DNA from: Paracoccus sp. C2R09
GTDB lineage: Bacteria > Pseudomonadota > Alphaproteobacteria > Rhodobacterales > Rhodobacteraceae
Assembly: GCF_018860625.1 (NCBI RefSeq)
Contig: NZ_JAHKQB010000027.1
Location: 124,001-188,000, forward strand
Direction: 5' to 3'
Length of the DNA: 64,000 bases
Part shown: piece by piece, positions 45,467 to 58,526 of the stretch
Layout: every line of letters begins with the position of its first letter
How positions within the stretch are numbered: position 1 is the stretch's first letter
Notes under the pieces: generated by a model
Seen by the model: the letters and a program-made list of their open reading frames with translations, nothing else
The model's database searches: none
Told to the model about the DNA's origin: nothing
Program-made: the position numbers and the translations under genes

Positions 45467-46708
45467 ATGATGGATGGCGATATCCGCACCAACGAATACG
45501 ATGACGGCAGCAAGGATCGCCTGACCGGCGAACAGCGCATCCGCAATTTCAACATCAACTTCGGTCCCCAGCATCCGGCGGCGCATGGCGTGCTGCGCAT
45601 GGTGCTGGAACTGGACGGCGAGGTCGTGGAACGCGCCGATCCGCATATCGGGCTGCTGCATCGCGGCACCGAGAAGCTGATGGAAAGCCGCACCTACCTG
45701 CAGAACCTGCCCTATTTCGACCGGCTGGACTATGTCTCGCCCATGAACCAGGAACATGCCTGGTGCCTGGCGATCGAGCGTCTGACCGGCACCGCGGTTC
45801 CGCGTCGCGCCAGCTTGATCCGCGTCCTGTATTGCGAGATCGGCCGCATCCTGAACCACCTGCTCGGCCTGACCACGGGCGCGCTGGATATCGGTGCGCT
45901 GACGCCGCCGCTCTGGGGGTTCGAGGCCCGCGAAGAACTGATGATCTTCTATGAACGTGCCTGCGGGGCACGTCTGCACGCGGCCTATTTCCGTCCCGGC
46001 GGCGTTCACCAAGACCTGCCGCCGGAACTGCTGGACGATATCGAGGAATGGTGCGGCCGCTTCCCGAAGCTGCTGGACGATCTGGACACGCTGCTGACCG
46101 AGAACCGGATCTTCAAGCAGCGTCTTGTCGGCATCGGTGTCGTCAGCGAACAGGACGCGCTGGACTGGGGCTTCTCGGGCGTGATGGTGCGCGGGTCGGG
46201 CATGGCCTGGGATCTGCGTCGCAGCCAGCCCTACGAATGCTATGACGAATTCGACTTCAAGATCCCGGTCGGCACCAATGGCGACTGCTACGACCGCTTC
46301 CTCTGCCGGATGCAGGAGATGCGCGAATCGACCAGCATCATGATCCAGGCGATCCAGAAGCTGCGTGCCGAACCGGCTGGCGACATCCTGTCCCGCGGCA
46401 AGGTCACCCCGCCCAAGCGCGGCGACATGAAGCGCGACATGGAAAGCCTCATCCATCACTTCAAGCTCTATACCGAGGGCTTCAAGGTTCCCGCGGGCGA
46501 GGTCTATGCCGCGGTCGAGGCGCCCAAGGGCGAATTCGGCGTCTATCTCGTCAGCGACGGGACCAACAAACCCTATCGTGCGAAACTTCGCGCGCCGGGC
46601 TTCCTTCACCTGCAGGCGATGGACTGGATGTCGCGTGGCCATCTGCTGGCCGACGTTCCCGCCCTGATCGCCACGCAGGACATCGTTTTCGGAGAGGTTG
46701 ACCGCTGA
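45467..46708 (+). CDS. nuoD: NADH-quinone oxidoreductase subunit D (Nqo4)
   Basis: 413 residues, the 49-kDa subunit related to the NiFe hydrogenase large subunit. [11 protein letters not shown] (His36, His40) forms part of the quinone pocket; [11 protein letters not shown] and PGGVHQDLP are conserved. It has no nickel ligands. GAGGAGGG precedes two tandem ATGs; the second (45470) gives the MDGDI start seen in P. denitrificans. The stop overlaps the nuoE start (TGATG). Confidence 0.97.
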   Translation: MMDGDIRTNEYDDGSKDRLTGEQRIRNFNINFGPQHPAAHGVLRMVLELDGEVVERADPHIGLLHRGTEKLMESRTYLQNLPYFDRLDYVSPMNQEHAWCLAIERLTGTAVPRRASLIRVLYCEIGRILNHLLGLTTGALDIGALTPPLWGFEAREELMIFYERACGARLHAAYFRPGGVHQDLPPELLDDIEEWCGRFPKLLDDLDTLLTENRIFKQRLVGIGVVSEQDALDWGFSGVMVRGSGMAWDLRRSQPYECYDEFDFKIPVGTNGDCYDRFLCRMQEMRESTSIMIQAIQKLRAEPAGDILSRGKVTPPKRGDMKRDMESLIHHFKLYTEGFKVPAGEVYAAVEAPKGEFGVYLVSDGTNKPYRAKLRAPGFLHLQAMDWMSRGHLLADVPALIATQDIVFGEVDR

Positions 46709-47949
46709 TGCTGCGCCGTCTTCACCCCGTCCAGCCGGACAGTTTCGAATTCACGCCCGCCAACCTGGAATGGGCGCAGGCGCAGATGACCAAATACCCG
46801 GAAGGGCGTCAGCAATCGGCGATCATTCCGGTCTTGTGGCGTGCGCAGGAACAGGAAGGCTGGCTGTCGCGTCCGGCCATCGAATATTGCGCCGAGCTTC
46901 TGGGCATGGCCTATATCCGCGCGCTGGAAGTGGCGACATTCTACTTCATGTTCCAGCTGCAACCGGTTGGCAGCATTGCAAATATCCAGATCTGCGGCAC
47001 CACCAGCTGCATGATCTGCGGGGCCGAGGACCTGATCGAGGTCTGCAAGCGCCGCATCGCACCCACGCCGCATACGCCTTCGGCCGACGGCAAGTTCAGC
47101 TGGGAAGAGGTCGAGTGCCTCGGTGCCTGCGCGAACGCACCGATGGCGCAGATCGGCAAGGACTACTACGAGGATCTGACGCCCGAGATCCTCGAGAACC
47201 TGATCGACCGCATGTCCTCGGGCGAGGTGCCGGTTCCCGGTTCCCAGCAGGGGCGCTTCGCATCCGAACCCGCGACCGGCGCCACCAGCCTGACCGAGAC
47301 GGATGGCGGTTCCGAGAGCAATGCCAGCGTGTCGCTTGCGACCGATCTGGGCGAGACGCTGAAGCGCATCGACGGAACCGAGGTGCCGATCCTGACCAAA
47401 TGGCTGCGCCGCGACCGCCCCGAACCCGCGATCGATCAGCAGGAAGGCGTGGACGAGACGCCGGATGACGAACCGCGTCCCGCAGCGGGCAAGCCGGCCG
47501 ACGAGACCGGCGTGACCGAGCAGGAGGCCGAGGCCTCGAGCGCCGCGCGCCCCCGTTCGGACCGCGAACCCGAAGGATCGCGTGACGCCGAGAAGGCCGA
47601 TGCGGCGCCCGCCGAAACCGACGGTGCCACTGACGCGACCGAGGATGCGGGCCGCCGTCCCGAGGGGCTCGATGCCCCTCGGAACGGCGCCGCCGACGAT
47701 CTGAAGATGATCCGCGGCATTGGCCCCGGGCTGGAGAAGATGCTGAACGGCATGGGTTTCTGGCATTTCGACCAGATCGCGGCCTGGGGCGAGGAAGAGC
47801 TTGCCTGGGTGGACGCCAATCTGGAAGGGTTCAAGGGCCGGGCATCGCGCGACGGCTGGGTCGCGCAGGCCGAGACGCTGGCGTCCGGCGGTCGGACCGA
47901 ATTCTCGAACCGTGCCGAACAGGACGGACGCCATGACGACGAGGAGTGA
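46708..47949 (+). CDS. nuoE: NADH-quinone oxidoreductase subunit E (Nqo2) with C-terminal H3TH extension
   Basis: 413 residues, against about 240 for P. denitrificans Nqo2. Residues 1-235 are a normal 24-kDa subunit with thioredoxin-like fold and the 2Fe-2S cluster N1a ligands Cys96, Cys101, Cys137 and Cys141. Residues 240-329 are an acidic, low-complexity linker. Residues 330-403 ([16 protein letters not shown]…[12 protein letters not shown]) form a helix-hairpin-helix/H3TH-like domain resembling COG3743. The same domain forms the C-terminus of the next gene. The core accepts or buffers electrons next to FMN in NuoF; the role of the extension is unknown. Confidence 0.95.
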   Translation: MLRRLHPVQPDSFEFTPANLEWAQAQMTKYPEGRQQSAIIPVLWRAQEQEGWLSRPAIEYCAELLGMAYIRALEVATFYFMFQLQPVGSIANIQICGTTSCMICGAEDLIEVCKRRIAPTPHTPSADGKFSWEEVECLGACANAPMAQIGKDYYEDLTPEILENLIDRMSSGEVPVPGSQQGRFASEPATGATSLTETDGGSESNASVSLATDLGETLKRIDGTEVPILTKWLRRDRPEPAIDQQEGVDETPDDEPRPAAGKPADETGVTEQEAEASSAARPRSDREPEGSRDAEKADAAPAETDGATDATEDAGRRPEGLDAPRNGAADDLKMIRGIGPGLEKMLNGMGFWHFDQIAAWGEEELAWVDANLEGFKGRASRDGWVAQAETLASGGRTEFSNRAEQDGRHDDEE

Positions 47950-47980
47950 GCCGACACTCGCCTGAACAGGGGACCAGGGA

Positions 47981-48631
47981 ATGAACGCGACGGATTGCAC
48001 CAGAAAATGCTGGATCACGGCGGCCATCATCGGCCTGCTGGTCTGGATCTTCACATCGGGCATCGGCTCGATGCGCTGGTTCGAGGGGCTGTTCCTCGGT
48101 CTTGTCGCGCTTGGCCTGATGGGGGCTTTTCTGGATTGGCTGATCTGCCGCGGCCATCCGGCGCAGGACGCTGCCGAATGGCATCCGAAGGAACATCTGA
48201 CCACCTACGAGGAGGATCTTGCTCTTTCTCCGCGCGGGATCGCGTCCGATGCGATGGTGGGCATGCTGGGTGCGGCCGAAGGCCAGCACCGCGTGACCCC
48301 TTCGGGCGATGCCGCACCGCAGGCGCCCGCGACGGCCAAGGCCGCCGACAGGAACGACATCTATGCCGCGCAATCCGGCGCGGAGGACGATCTGAAGCTG
48401 ATCAAGGGCGTGGGGCCCAAGCTGGAAGATTTGCTGCATGAACACGGCGTCAACCGCTTTGCGCAGATCGCGCAATGGGACGACGCTGAAATCGATCGCT
48501 TCGCCGAGATCATCGGCCGCATGGGCGGCAGGATCCGCAGCGACGACTGGGTCGGCCAGGCGCAGATGCTGGCCCGGGGTGGGGAAACGGAATTTTCGAA
48601 GCGCGCCAGGGAAGGCAGCGGTCAGGCATGA
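47981..48631 (+). CDS. Membrane protein with C-terminal H3TH domain (position of nuo urf1)
   Basis: 216 residues. Two hydrophobic helices (about 11-28 and 35-56, including WITAAIIGLLVWIF and GLFLGLVALGLMGAFLDWL) are followed by a polar linker. Residues 136-209 (DDLKLIKGVGPKLEDLL…DDWVGQAQMLARGG) match the tail domain of NuoE at about 35 of 75 aligned positions. The gene is in the place of urf1 of P. denitrificans. It could tether or stabilise the peripheral arm, but there is no direct evidence. It ends in an ATGA overlap with the DUF5337 gene. Confidence 0.85.
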   Translation: MNATDCTRKCWITAAIIGLLVWIFTSGIGSMRWFEGLFLGLVALGLMGAFLDWLICRGHPAQDAAEWHPKEHLTTYEEDLALSPRGIASDAMVGMLGAAEGQHRVTPSGDAAPQAPATAKAADRNDIYAAQSGAEDDLKLIKGVGPKLEDLLHEHGVNRFAQIAQWDDAEIDRFAEIIGRMGGRIRSDDWVGQAQMLARGGETEFSKRAREGSGQA

Positions 48632-48840
48632 CGGTTCGGCAGGAACAGGACGCCGCCCAGATGCGGCTGGTGGGGGCGGTGATCGCCCTGACCATGCTCG
48701 GCTGGCTGCTGTTCCAGTGGCTGGGCGCGCAATTCGACTGGCAGGCCCGTTGGGCCTTTCTGGCGGATCTTGCCGCCATCGGTGCATTTGTCTGGTCGCT
48801 GATCGTGACCTGGCGCGTCTGGCGTCGCCGCAACGCGTGA
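48628..48840 (+). CDS. DUF5337 small membrane protein (position of nuo urf2)
   Basis: 70 residues with two hydrophobic segments (LVGAVIALTMLGWLLFQWLG and WAFLADLAAIGAFVWSLIVTW). It matches, from memory, the DUF5337 family found inside nuo operons of Rhodobacterales, in the place of urf2. No function is known. It begins with an ATGA overlap and precedes nuoF by 29 bases. Confidence 0.8.
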   Translation: MTVRQEQDAAQMRLVGAVIALTMLGWLLFQWLGAQFDWQARWAFLADLAAIGAFVWSLIVTWRVWRRRNA

Positions 48841-48851
48841 CGCTTGGATAA

Positions 48852-50165
<1,314 letters not shown>

Positions 50166-50329
50166 TCCGTCGTGCCGTCATATCCGCCGCGATGCGCGCC
50201 CGCCCTTCGGGGGCGGATGTCGCGCAGCGGTCGAACCGCGCCCCTCACGGCGGGGTGAGCGGGTGTGACCGCACGAAACGGTCTTCGGGTGGTTATGTCT
50301 TCGGACATGCCACCAAGAAGAGGAAGATC
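50166..50329 (+). other. Longest intercistronic gap in the nuo operon, with UUCG hairpin
   Basis: No gene seen in 164 bases. CCGCCC (50200-50205), TTCGG, GGGCGG (50211-50216) form a stable GC hairpin with a UUCG-type loop and no T tract. It might set mRNA stability or attenuate reading into the downstream genes. Confidence 0.4.
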
Positions 50330-50737
50330 ATGACCCCCATCCGCATGACGATTGCCGCCCTGGCCTTCGGGATCGCTGCCGGCCCCGCATCGGCGCTGGA
50401 GCCGCTGAGCCAGGAAACCTATGTGAACGACCGCCTGATGCAGGCGCGGGTCGCCGACCTCGTGCGTCGCGGCTGCGGCAGCATCGACGCGCGTTTGATC
50501 CGGGCCTTCAACGAGGCCCGCAAGCTGAAACGGTACGCGCTCGACAAGGGCTATACCGAAGACCAGATCGAAGCCTTCCTCGACAGCGATCCCGACCGGG
50601 ATCGGATCTATCGCGAAGCCGACCGCTACATGCGCGAGAACGGCGTCGAGAACGGGAACGAGGAAAGCTTCTGCCGCCTCGGGCGGAACGAAATCGCACG
50701 GCAGACGGTCGCCGGATCGTTGCTCAGCGCCAGGTAA
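50330..50737 (+). CDS. Exported DUF5333-like protein (position of nuo urf3)
   Basis: 135 residues with a Sec signal peptide (MTIAALAFGIAAGPASA). The mature part is helical and polar: QETYVNDRLMQARVADLVRRGCGSIDARL, ALDKGYTEDQIEAFLDS and YMRENGVENGNEESFC, with two Cys that could pair in the periplasm. It looks like the DUF5333 family seen in Rhodobacterales nuo operons. The ATG follows AGAGGAAG. Function unknown. Confidence 0.8.
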   Translation: MTPIRMTIAALAFGIAAGPASALEPLSQETYVNDRLMQARVADLVRRGCGSIDARLIRAFNEARKLKRYALDKGYTEDQIEAFLDSDPDRDRIYREADRYMRENGVENGNEESFCRLGRNEIARQTVAGSLLSAR

Positions 50738-50747
50738 GGATTGAAAC

Positions 50748-52766
50748 ATGGCCGAATTGCGGACAATCAAGATCGACGGCAAGGAAATCGAGGTCGATCC
50801 CAGCCTGACCCTCATCCAGGCATGTGAACTGGCCGGGATCGAGATTCCGCGGTTCTGCTATCACGAGCGTCTGTCCATCGCGGGCAATTGCCGGATGTGC
50901 CTGGTCGAGGTCGTGGGCGGTCCGCCCAAGCCCGCCGCAAGCTGCGCCATGCAGATCAAGGACCTGCGCCCGGGCCCGGAGGGCGCGCCGTCCGAGATCC
51001 GCACCAACAGCCCGATGGTCAAGAAGGCCCGCGAGGGCGTGATGGAGTTCCTGCTGATCAACCACCCGCTGGATTGCCCGATCTGCGATCAGGGCGGCGA
51101 ATGCGACCTGCAGGATCAGGCCATGGCCTATGGCGTGGATTTCAGCCGCTACCGCGAACCCAAGCGCGCCTCGGAGGAGCTGAACCTCGGGCCGCTGGTC
51201 GAGACCCACATGACCCGCTGCATCAGCTGCACCCGCTGCGTGCGCTTCACGACCGAGGTCGCGGGCATCAGCCAGATGGGCCAGACCGGTCGCGGCGAGG
51301 ACAGCGAGATCACCAGCTATCTCAACGAGACGCTGGCATCGAACCTGCAGGGCAACATCATCGACCTCTGCCCGGTGGGGGCGCTGGTCAGCAAGCCCTA
51401 TGCCTTCACCGCCCGCCCGTGGGAGCTGTCGAAGACCGAGACGATCGACGTGATGGACGCGCTCGGCAGCAGCATCCGGGTGGATACGAAGGGCCGCGAA
51501 GTCATGCGCATTCTGCCGCGCAACCATGACGGCGTGAACGAGGAATGGATCAGCGACAAGACCCGCTTCGTCTGGGACGGCCTGCGCCGCCAGCGGCTGG
51601 ACAGGCCCTATATCCGCGAGAACGGCAAGCTGCGCCCGGCCACATGGCCCGAGGCGCTGACCGCCGCCGCCCGCGCGATGAAGGGCCGCAAGGTCGCCGG
51701 GCTTGTCGGCGATCTGGTCCCGACCGAGGCCGCGTTCAGCCTCAAATCCCTGATCGAGGGGATGGGCGGCAATGTCGAATGCCGCACCGACGGGGCGCGA
51801 CTGCCCGCCGGCAATCGTTCCGGCTATGTCGGGACGGCGCGGATCGAGGATATCGACACGGCCGCGAACATCCTGCTGATCGGCACCAACCCGCGCGAGG
51901 AAGCGCCGGTGCTGAATGCGCGCATCCGCAAGGCCTGGGCGCAGGGCGCGCAGATCGCCATGGTGGGCGAGGCGGTCGATCTGACCTTCGATTACGACCA
52001 TCTGGGCGATGACCGCGCGACGCTTGCCGATCTGGCGGGCCGCGACCTGTCGGATCGCATGGATGCGGGCAATATCGTCATCGTGGGGCAGGGCGCCCTT
52101 CGCGAAGCGGATGGCGAGTCCGTGCTGGCCCATGCCATGAAGCTGACCGAGGCGCTTGGCGGCAAGCTGATGATCCTGCATGGTGCCGCGGGTCGCGTGG
52201 GCGCCATGGATGCGGGCGCCGTGACCGAGGGTGGCCTGAAGGCCGCGATCGAGGGGGCCGAGGTCATCTTCAACCTCGGCGCGGACGAGGTCGAGATCGA
52301 GGCGGGCCCGACCGTCATCTATCAGGGCAGCCATGGCGATCGCGGCGCCCATCGCGCCGACATCATCCTGCCTGCCGCCGCCTATACCGAGGAGAACGGC
52401 CTGTTCGTGAATACCGAGGGCCGTCCGCAGCTGGCATTGCGCGCTAATTTCGCACCGGGCGAGGCCAAGGAGAACTGGGCCATCCTGCGCGCCCTGTCGG
52501 GCGAGCTGGGGCAGACGCTGCCCTGGGACAGCCTGGCGCAGCTGCGCAAGCGCCTGATCCAGGCGGTTCCGCATCTGGCGCAGATCGATCGGGTCCCGTC
52601 GAACGACTGGCAGCCGGTCGCCATGCGCGACATGGCCACCGCCAGCTTCGTCAACCCGGTCAAGGATTTCTATCTGACGAACCCCATCGCACGCTGTTCG
52701 CCGCTGATGGGCGAGCTGTCGCGCATGGCGGCGGCACGGCAGGCGCAACCCATGGCTGCGGAGTGA
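50748..52766 (+). CDS. nuoG: NADH-quinone oxidoreductase subunit G (Nqo3)
   Basis: 672 residues. The N-terminal ferredoxin domain binds a 2Fe-2S cluster ([15 protein letters not shown] and a later Cys), then a His/Cys 4Fe-4S cluster N5 ([16 protein letters not shown]) and N4 ([10 protein letters not shown] with a later DLCPVGAL Cys). The C-terminal two-thirds is a molybdopterin-enzyme-like domain without cofactor. It relays electrons through the peripheral arm. Confidence 0.97.
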   Translation: MAELRTIKIDGKEIEVDPSLTLIQACELAGIEIPRFCYHERLSIAGNCRMCLVEVVGGPPKPAASCAMQIKDLRPGPEGAPSEIRTNSPMVKKAREGVMEFLLINHPLDCPICDQGGECDLQDQAMAYGVDFSRYREPKRASEELNLGPLVETHMTRCISCTRCVRFTTEVAGISQMGQTGRGEDSEITSYLNETLASNLQGNIIDLCPVGALVSKPYAFTARPWELSKTETIDVMDALGSSIRVDTKGREVMRILPRNHDGVNEEWISDKTRFVWDGLRRQRLDRPYIRENGKLRPATWPEALTAAARAMKGRKVAGLVGDLVPTEAAFSLKSLIEGMGGNVECRTDGARLPAGNRSGYVGTARIEDIDTAANILLIGTNPREEAPVLNARIRKAWAQGAQIAMVGEAVDLTFDYDHLGDDRATLADLAGRDLSDRMDAGNIVIVGQGALREADGESVLAHAMKLTEALGGKLMILHGAAGRVGAMDAGAVTEGGLKAAIEGAEVIFNLGADEVEIEAGPTVIYQGSHGDRGAHRADIILPAAAYTEENGLFVNTEGRPQLALRANFAPGEAKENWAILRALSGELGQTLPWDSLAQLRKRLIQAVPHLAQIDRVPSNDWQPVAMRDMATASFVNPVKDFYLTNPIARCSPLMGELSRMAAARQAQPMAAE

Positions 52767-52770
52767 CGTG

Positions 52771-53523
52771 ATGCGCGCCGGATCGCTCCTGAAACCCTTG
52801 GCAGCCGTGGCATTCCTGCCGCTGCTGGCCTGCGGCGATGCCGCGGATGACGGGCGCCCGAAACCCAAGCCCGCCGAGATGCAGGCGCGCATCGCAAGCC
52901 CCGGCACCAAGGTGGGCGAGGCACCGCTGAGCCTTGCGCGCGTGTCCACCAAGTCGGGCGAGATCCTGATCCTGGAACCCGATGGTTCGGTGACCGAGAT
53001 GGACCTCGGAAGCCCCGCGGGCCGCGACGCATTCGCCGTGACCGAAGCCGATCTGGCCGCATTGAACGCCAATCTGGACCTCGATCTGGGCGGGCTGGTC
53101 GCGGCCTCGGTCCCGGACCGCCAGACGGCGCAGGAAAAGGCGCTGGAGGAGTTCGCCGCGCGCGCGCAGCCGGCCCTGCCGGCACTGCGCGAGGGGGCCG
53201 AGATCGCCCCCGAGATGTTCATCGCGGCCAAGGTCGATGCCCTCGGGGATACGAACGGGCTTGTCGAGGTGACCGCCAACCTTCGGCAGGGGGTGGACGC
53301 TGATATCGCCTTCTCGTATGCCACCTGCGCATTGGCCGGTTGGGCGGACAGGAACGGGGCGGCCTATGGGCGCCATATCCGCACGCTGCAGGCGGAACGT
53401 AACGGAAAACTGCTGATCGGATCGGCCTTCACGATGTCGCAGGACAAGCCCCTGGGCCTGCGCGTGATGGAAACGGAACAGACCCTGCAGGATTGCAGGG
53501 CACGCGGCATCCCGGTCGCGTGA
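52771..53523 (+). CDS. Probable lipoprotein of unknown function (position of nuo urf4)
   Basis: 250 residues from ATG 52771 (a GTG at 52768 is also in frame). A lipoprotein signal ends in LLACGDA. The mature protein has no recognised domain; it includes EILILEPDGSVTEMDLGSPAGRD, a charged helix ERTAQ-like stretch and a C-terminal segment with paired Cys (YATCALAGW, TLQDCRARGIP). It sits between nuoG and nuoH, as urf4 does in P. denitrificans. Confidence 0.75.
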   Translation: MRAGSLLKPLAAVAFLPLLACGDAADDGRPKPKPAEMQARIASPGTKVGEAPLSLARVSTKSGEILILEPDGSVTEMDLGSPAGRDAFAVTEADLAALNANLDLDLGGLVAASVPDRQTAQEKALEEFAARAQPALPALREGAEIAPEMFIAAKVDALGDTNGLVEVTANLRQGVDADIAFSYATCALAGWADRNGAAYGRHIRTLQAERNGKLLIGSAFTMSQDKPLGLRVMETEQTLQDCRARGIPVA

Positions 53524-53541
53524 TAATAAGGGACGGGCATC

Positions 53542-54573
53542 ATGGCTGAATTCTGGGCATCTTCCTTGGGCATCGCGATCATCCTGCTGGCGCAGGGTCT
53601 GGCCGTCATCGCCTTCGTGATGCTGTCGCTGATCTATCTGGTCTATGGCGACCGCAAGATCTGGGCCGCCGTGCAGATGCGGCGCGGTCCGAACGTGGTC
53701 GGCCCCTGGGGCCTGCTGCAGACATTTGCCGACGCGTTGAAGTTCGTCGTCAAGGAAGTGGTGATTCCAGCCGGCTCGGACAAGTTCGTCTTCTTCCTGG
53801 CGCCCTTCCTGTCGATGATGCTGGCGCTTCTGGCCTTCGTGGCGATCCCCTTCGCACCGGGCTGGGTGATGGCGGACATCAACGTGGGCATCCTGTTCAT
53901 CTTCGCGGTTTCCTCGCTCGAGGTGTACGGCGTGATCATGGGCGGCTGGGCCTCGAACTCGAAATACCCGTTCCTCGGCTCGCTCCGTTCGGCCGCGCAG
54001 ATGATCTCCTACGAGGTGAGCCTGGGGCTGATCATCATCGGCGTCATCATCTCGACCGGGTCGATGAACCTGACCGCCATCGTCGAGGCGCAGCGCGGCG
54101 CGGGCTTGCTGTCCTGGTACTGGCTGCCGCATCTGCCGATGGTCGTGCTGTTCTTCGTCAGCGCGCTGGCCGAAACCAACCGTCCGCCCTTCGATCTGCC
54201 CGAAGCGGAATCCGAACTGGTCGCGGGCTTCATGGTCGAATATTCCTCGACCCCCTACCTGCTGTTCATGGCGGGCGAATACATCGCCATGTGGCTGATG
54301 TGCGCGCTGATCAGCCTGCTGTTCTTCGGCGGCTGGCTGTCGCCCATTCCGGGCATTCCCGACGGCGTGCTGTGGATGTTCCTGAAGATGGTCTTCTGGT
54401 TCTTCATGTTCGCCATGGTGAAGGCGCTCGTGCCGCGGTACCGCTACGACCAGCTGATGCGCATCGGCTGGAAGGTGTTCCTGCCGCTGTCGCTCGGTTG
54501 GGTGGTGATCGTGGCATTCCTCGCGAAATTCGAAGTCCTGGGCACCTTCTGGGCCCGCTGGGCAGGAGTCTGA
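53542..54573 (+). CDS. nuoH: NADH-quinone oxidoreductase subunit H (Nqo8)
   Basis: 343 residues with eight predicted helices. Conserved quinone-channel loops are [20 protein letters not shown] (acidic/basic residues) and [22 protein letters not shown]. It links the quinone site to the proton-pumping arm. Confidence 0.97.
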   Translation: MAEFWASSLGIAIILLAQGLAVIAFVMLSLIYLVYGDRKIWAAVQMRRGPNVVGPWGLLQTFADALKFVVKEVVIPAGSDKFVFFLAPFLSMMLALLAFVAIPFAPGWVMADINVGILFIFAVSSLEVYGVIMGGWASNSKYPFLGSLRSAAQMISYEVSLGLIIIGVIISTGSMNLTAIVEAQRGAGLLSWYWLPHLPMVVLFFVSALAETNRPPFDLPEAESELVAGFMVEYSSTPYLLFMAGEYIAMWLMCALISLLFFGGWLSPIPGIPDGVLWMFLKMVFWFFMFAMVKALVPRYRYDQLMRIGWKVFLPLSLGWVVIVAFLAKFEVLGTFWARWAGV

Positions 54574-55474
<901 letters not shown>

Positions 55475-55478
<4 letters not shown>

Positions 55479-56074
55479 CATTTGCCTTCTACCTGTTTGC
55501 GATCTCGGTCTGCACGGCGGGCTTCATGGTCGTTCTGGCACGCAACCCGGTCCATTCGGTGCTGTGGCTGATCCTGGCATTCCTGTCGGCGGCGGGGCTG
55601 TTCGTGCTACTGCAGGCCGAGTTCGTGGCCATGCTGCTGGTCATCGTCTATGTCGGCGCGGTCGCGGTGCTGTTCCTGTTCGTGGTCATGATGCTGGATG
55701 TCGATTTCGCCCAGCTGAAGGGCGAGCTTGCGCAGTATCTGCCGCTGGCCGGCCTGATCGCCATCGTGCTTCTGGCGCAGCTGGGCATCGCATTCGGCGC
55801 ATGGGAGAGCGCGGAAGGCGCGCAGGCCCTGCGCGCCGTTCCGCTGGAACAGCAGACGCTGAACACCAATGCCATCGGGCTGGTGATGTACGACCGCTAC
55901 ATCCTGCCCTTCCAGATCGCGGGTCTGATCCTGCTGGTCGCGATGATCGGTGCGATCACCCTGACGATGCGCCATCGCCGCGACATCAAGCGGCAGAACG
56001 TGATCGAGCAGATGCACCGCGACCCGGCCAAGGCGATGCAGCTTCGCGACGTGAAGCCGGGGCAGGGCTTGTGA
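55475..56074 (+). CDS. nuoJ: NADH-quinone oxidoreductase subunit J (Nqo10)
   Basis: 199 residues, five membrane helices. Conserved [20 protein letters not shown] and the [20 protein letters not shown] helix, which contains the pi-bulge near the central charge axis, are present. The ATG overlaps the CMD gene stop. Confidence 0.96.
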
Positions 56075-56112
56075 TCCGCGCCCCGCGCGCGGACCGGAAA
56101 TTCAACGGGTGA

Positions 56113-56439
<327 letters not shown>

Positions 56440-56446
56440 GGGACCC

Positions 56447-58525
56447 ATGGCTCAATTCATTCTCTTTGCCCCGCTGATCGGCGCGCTGATCGCCGGTTTC
56501 GGTTGGCGGCTGATCGGCGAACGCGGCGCGCAGGTCCTGACGACCGGCATCCTGTTCGCCGCGGCCCTTGCCTCGTGGATCGTGTTTCTGGGCTTCGACG
56601 GCCAGTTGCGCCAGTATCCGGTGCTGGACTGGGTCGTCTCGGGCGATTTCACGACGGAATGGGCGATCCGGCTGGACCGTCTGACCGCGATCATGCTGAT
56701 CGTCATCACCTCGGTCTCGGCGCTCGTGCATCTCTACAGCTTCGGCTACATGGCGCATGACGAGAACTTCGGCGATGACGAACCCTATCGCGCGCGCTTC
56801 TTCGCCTATCTGTCCTTCTTCACCTTCGCCATGCTGATGCTGGTGACCGCCGACAACCTGCTGCAGATGTTCTTCGGCTGGGAAGGCGTGGGCGTCGCGT
56901 CCTATCTGCTGATCGGGTTCTACTTCAAGAAGCAGTCGGCGGGTGCTGCGGCGATGAAGGCCTTCATCGTGAACCGCGTCGGCGATTTCGGCTTCCTTCT
57001 GGGGATCTTCGGGCTGTGGTGGCTGACCGGCTCGATCCAGTTCGACGAGATCTTCGCACAGGTCCCGATGATCGCCGAAACGCAGATGCATTTCCTCTGG
57101 ACCGACTGGAACGCCGCGAACCTGCTGGCCGTGCTGCTGTTCATCGGTGCGATGGGCAAGTCGGCGCAGCTGTTCCTGCATACCTGGCTGCCCGACGCGA
57201 TGGAGGGGCCGACGCCCGTGTCGGCACTGATCCACGCGGCGACCATGGTCACGGCGGGCGTCTTCCTTGTCTGCCGCATGTCGCCCTTGTTCGAATTCGC
57301 CCCCGAGGCCAAGACCTTCATCGTGATGATCGGCGCAACCACCGCCTTCTTTGCGGCGACGGTCGGTCTGGTGCAGAACGACATCAAGCGGGTCATCGCC
57401 TATTCCACCTGTTCGCAGCTGGGCTACATGTTCGTGGCCGCAGGGGTCGGCGTCTATTCGGTGGCGATGTTCCACCTGTTCACGCATGCCTTCTTCAAGG
57501 CGATGCTGTTCCTGGGCGCCGGTTCGGTCATCCATGCGATGCATCACGAACAGGACATGCGCAATTACGGCGGGCTTCGTCACAAGATCCCGCTGACCTT
57601 CTGGGCGATGATGATCGGCACGCTGGCCATCACCGGCGTCGGCATTCCGCTGACCCATATCGGCTTTGCGGGCTTCCTGTCCAAGGACGCCGTGATCGAG
57701 AGCGCCTATGCCTCGGGGAACGGCTATGCCTTCTGGATGCTGGTCATCGCGGCGCTGTTCACAAGCTTCTACAGCTGGCGCCTGATCTTCATGACCTTCT
57801 TCGGCAAGCCGCGCGGCGATCATCATGCGCATGACCATGCGCATGAAAGCCCGCGCGTCATGCTGATCCCGCTTGGGGTGCTGGCGCTCGGGGCGGTGTT
57901 CTCGGGGATGGTGTGGTACAACAGCTTCTTCGAGGAGGAGGGCGTGCAGCGCTTCTTCGGAATGCCCGAAATCGCGGCCGCGCATGACGAGGGTCATGCC
58001 GAAACCGCACCGGCCGAAGAACAGGACGACGCACATGCCGAGGGCGAGGCGACCCATGTCGATCCCGCGACCGTGGGGCAGGGGGCCATCTACATGCATC
58101 CCGATAATCACGTGATGCATGATGCCCATTATGTCCCCGCCTGGGTGAAGATGTCGCCCTTCTTCGCGATGCTGACTGGGCTGGGGCTTGCATGGATCAT
58201 GTATATCCGCCGCCCCGAGGCACCTGCCAAGCTGGCCGCGCAACAGCCGGGGCTGTACCAGTTCCTGCTGAACAAGTGGTATTTCGACGAACTCTATGAC
58301 CGGGTCTTCGTCCGGCCCGCGCGCTGGATCGGCGCGCGGCTGTGGACGCGGGGCGACGGAGCGATTATCGACAGCGCCATCAACGGCGTGGCCCTGGGAA
58401 TCATTCCGCGCCTCACGCGCTTCGCGGGGCGCGTGCAATCGGGCTATCTGTTCCATTATGCCTTCGCGATGGTCCTGGGCATCGTAGGCTTGCTGATCTG
58501 GGTGATGATGCGGGGCGCGCACTGA
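56447..58525 (+). CDS. nuoL: NADH-quinone oxidoreductase subunit L (Nqo12)
   Basis: 692 residues, antiporter-like subunit. The conserved Glu in [18 protein letters not shown], Lys in [18 protein letters not shown] and the long C-terminal amphipathic helix region (last 100 residues) are visible. A His-rich stretch ([11 protein letters not shown], about residues 463-473) and a second acidic/His segment lie in a loop before the final helices. It pumps one proton and clamps the antiporter row. Confidence 0.97.
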   Translation: MAQFILFAPLIGALIAGFGWRLIGERGAQVLTTGILFAAALASWIVFLGFDGQLRQYPVLDWVVSGDFTTEWAIRLDRLTAIMLIVITSVSALVHLYSFGYMAHDENFGDDEPYRARFFAYLSFFTFAMLMLVTADNLLQMFFGWEGVGVASYLLIGFYFKKQSAGAAAMKAFIVNRVGDFGFLLGIFGLWWLTGSIQFDEIFAQVPMIAETQMHFLWTDWNAANLLAVLLFIGAMGKSAQLFLHTWLPDAMEGPTPVSALIHAATMVTAGVFLVCRMSPLFEFAPEAKTFIVMIGATTAFFAATVGLVQNDIKRVIAYSTCSQLGYMFVAAGVGVYSVAMFHLFTHAFFKAMLFLGAGSVIHAMHHEQDMRNYGGLRHKIPLTFWAMMIGTLAITGVGIPLTHIGFAGFLSKDAVIESAYASGNGYAFWMLVIAALFTSFYSWRLIFMTFFGKPRGDHHAHDHAHESPRVMLIPLGVLALGAVFSGMVWYNSFFEEEGVQRFFGMPEIAAAHDEGHAETAPAEEQDDAHAEGEATHVDPATVGQGAIYMHPDNHVMHDAHYVPAWVKMSPFFAMLTGLGLAWIMYIRRPEAPAKLAAQQPGLYQFLLNKWYFDELYDRVFVRPARWIGARLWTRGDGAIIDSAINGVALGIIPRLTRFAGRVQSGYLFHYAFAMVLGIVGLLIWVMMRGAH

Positions 58526-58526
58526 C

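Noticed and set aside
48628..48840. Short DUF5337 frame considered as a spurious overlap
   Set aside because: Kept as a gene: it has an ATGA overlap, two clear membrane helices and the expected urf2 position.
50724..53324. An 866-codon minus-strand frame across nuoG and the lipoprotein gene
   Set aside because: Antisense shadow; nuoG has all its Fe-S motifs on the plus strand.
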